Source: Bacteroidales bacterium UBA1205
Lineage (GTDB): Bacteria > Bacteroidota > Bacteroidia > Bacteroidales > WCHB1-69
DNA length: 7,206 bases
Assembly: GCA_002309615.1 (NCBI GenBank)
Contig: DBXT01000017.1
Coordinates: 1 to 7,206 of the forward strand
Direction: 5' to 3'
Under the pieces are notes generated by a model. The model ran no database searches and was not told where the DNA came from. It was given only the letters and a program-made list of their open reading frames with translations. A program made the position numbers and the translations under genes. Below, piece after piece: positions 6,317 through 7,206 of this stretch. Within the stretch, counting starts at the first letter, position 1. Each line of letters starts with the position of its first letter.

Positions 6317-6859
6317 ATGCAACATTTAAAATATATTTTACTTTTTTTTCTTCCTCTGTTCGTTATAATGGTATTTATTGGATACCTTTATATTTCTGCA
6401 CATTCTGAAGAAGAAAGGACATATTATTTCCCACAAATAGATGTATATATGAAAGTTTATAAGCCAATATTTAGAGATTATGGATATGTCACTTTCAGTA
6501 AAGATAGTATCTTTTCGTTTTCGGAAAATAGTGATTTTATTCGCATATACAAATCAGAAATAAGTATGGTTAATTTTATTTTTAACCCATTGGATAACAA
6601 GAAAATTTATGTTATTGATAGATGGAATAATACAAAAATCAATCAAGTTAATTTTGATATAAAGAAAATTGATAAAAAGGATACAACTTTTTTTGAGCAA
6701 GAATTAATAGCAGGACTTAAAACTCAAATATTAAAATCGCAATATTTTGAAATTTTTATTGAAGGTTATTTGCAATCCGTATTTTATGTTGATTACAATA
6801 TTAGTGTAAATCCTTTAAGAGCAAAGCCTATTTCATCAGATTATATAATGCTCCCGTAA
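6317..6859 (+). CDS. Membrane-anchored hypothetical protein, candidate immunity protein for the Rhs tip
   Basis: A 180-residue protein that I do not recognise by sequence. It has one N-terminal hydrophobic segment (about 5-27, KYILLFFLPLFVIMVFIGYL), without a lipobox cysteine or an obvious signal-peptidase site, so it is probably a signal anchor. The remainder (about 28-180) is soluble, rich in Lys, Ile, Phe and Tyr, and most likely faces the periplasm. It begins 12 bases after the toxin-like gene with a shared Shine-Dalgarno, the standard position of an immunity gene in polymorphic toxin loci. Its base composition is visibly more AT-rich than the chaperone and radical SAM genes, in keeping with transfer. 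The immunity role is inferred from context; the periplasmic placement would imply a toxin acting in the periplasm or at the membrane. Other single-pass accessory roles remain possible. Confidence 0.65.
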   Translation: MQHLKYILLFFLPLFVIMVFIGYLYISAHSEEERTYYFPQIDVYMKVYKPIFRDYGYVTFSKDSIFSFSENSDFIRIYKSEISMVNFIFNPLDNKKIYVIDRWNNTKINQVNFDIKKIDKKDTTFFEQELIAGLKTQILKSQYFEIFIEGYLQSVFYVDYNISVNPLRAKPISSDYIMLP

Positions 6860-6880
6860 ATTTGGACAGCAGTTATTAGC

Positions 6881-7180
6881 ATGAAACCAAGTCGTAACAT
6901 ATTACTCTCCTTCAGCATAAACGGTTCACTGCGCAAGCGCGAAGTTTCAAATCCGCAACCTTATACTGAATATTATCTCTTTAACTCCCAAGGCAACCTA
7001 AAAGCCTATAGTGATGATATAATGAGTTTTGCCTATTATGGTTACAATGCTGCTAACACAAGAGCTTATAAAATAAGTTTATATAATACCAACCTGTGGA
7101 TAAACGGACAACAACAGCCGTTAAATTTACAGCTGCAACAGGCAATGTTTTATCCTAATACGTATGATAGGACAAAATAG
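6881..7180 (+). pseudogene. Fragment of an Rhs/YD-repeat shell, truncated at both ends
   Basis: The 99-residue reading frame contains shell-type sequence typical of Bacteroidota Rhs proteins: EYYLFNSQGNLKAYSDD, MSFAYYGYNAANTRAYK and LWINGQQQPLNLQLQQAMFY. In an intact Rhs gene this block lies upstream of the core domain; here it lies downstream of a core-plus-tip gene and its immunity candidate, so the order is permuted. Similarity stops at MFYPNTY, and the frame ends four codons later (DRTK, stop), right against the second direct repeat. The frame is open back to 6860, just after the preceding stop, so the ATG at 6881 may be incidental. No promoter or ribosome site was seen. It is best read as a recombination remnant or a homology block rather than a working gene. 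Confidence 0.7.
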
Positions 7181-7206
7181 ATAAAAAAAATGCTGTTCGC
7201 TACCGA
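7181..7206 (+). repeat. Direct repeat, right copy (cut by the window end)
   Basis: Identical over 26 bases to 5352-5377 and continuing past the window edge. In the left copy the sequence goes on into the hairpin's second arm, the -7 box and the Rhs tip start. The right copy probably introduces another such unit, but that cannot be seen here. Confidence 0.9.

Noticed and set aside
6848..6880. Junction sequence AATTTGGACAGCAGTT, reminiscent of some insertion-sequence ends
   Set aside because: No matching inverted copy, target duplication or transposase was found in the window, so resemblance alone is not enough.

Overview
The window looks like a chromosome segment of a Bacteroidota bacterium (probably class Bacteroidia). 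Three things point there: a C-terminal type IX secretion (T9SS) sorting domain at the left end, Bacteroidota-style -7 boxes (TAnnTTTG), and A-rich rather than Shine-Dalgarno leaders in front of most genes. The species cannot be named from this sequence.

Left part (1-1950), + strand: the 3' end of a large secreted T9SS cargo protein built from MBG/YDG-type beta repeats; a hairpin terminator; then a stand-alone D-glutamate cyclase-like protein (DUF4392). A bidirectional terminator at its stop codon separates it from genes converging from the right.

Middle part (1973-5294), - strand: two adjacent transcription units. The upstream one encodes a TIGR01212/YhcC-type radical SAM protein and, 1 nt later, a YqaA-like DedA-family membrane protein. 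The second is grpE followed 3 nt later by dnaJ, the two co-chaperones of DnaK. Short perfect palindromes precede grpE and may be regulatory.

Right part (5352-7206), + strand: an accessory polymorphic-toxin cassette. It holds a 26-nt repeat containing a perfect hairpin, a Bacteroidota -7 box, an orphan Rhs tip (RHS core plus a variable C-terminal domain, without the YD-repeat shell), a membrane-anchored candidate immunity protein, and a broken piece of Rhs shell. The same 26-nt repeat starts again at 7181 and runs to the last base, so the cassette is bracketed by direct repeats and may be one unit of a tandem array of displaced Rhs tips. This is the most interesting part of the window. No tRNA, rRNA, CRISPR array or transposase was seen, and no gene-free stretch exceeds about 150 bases.
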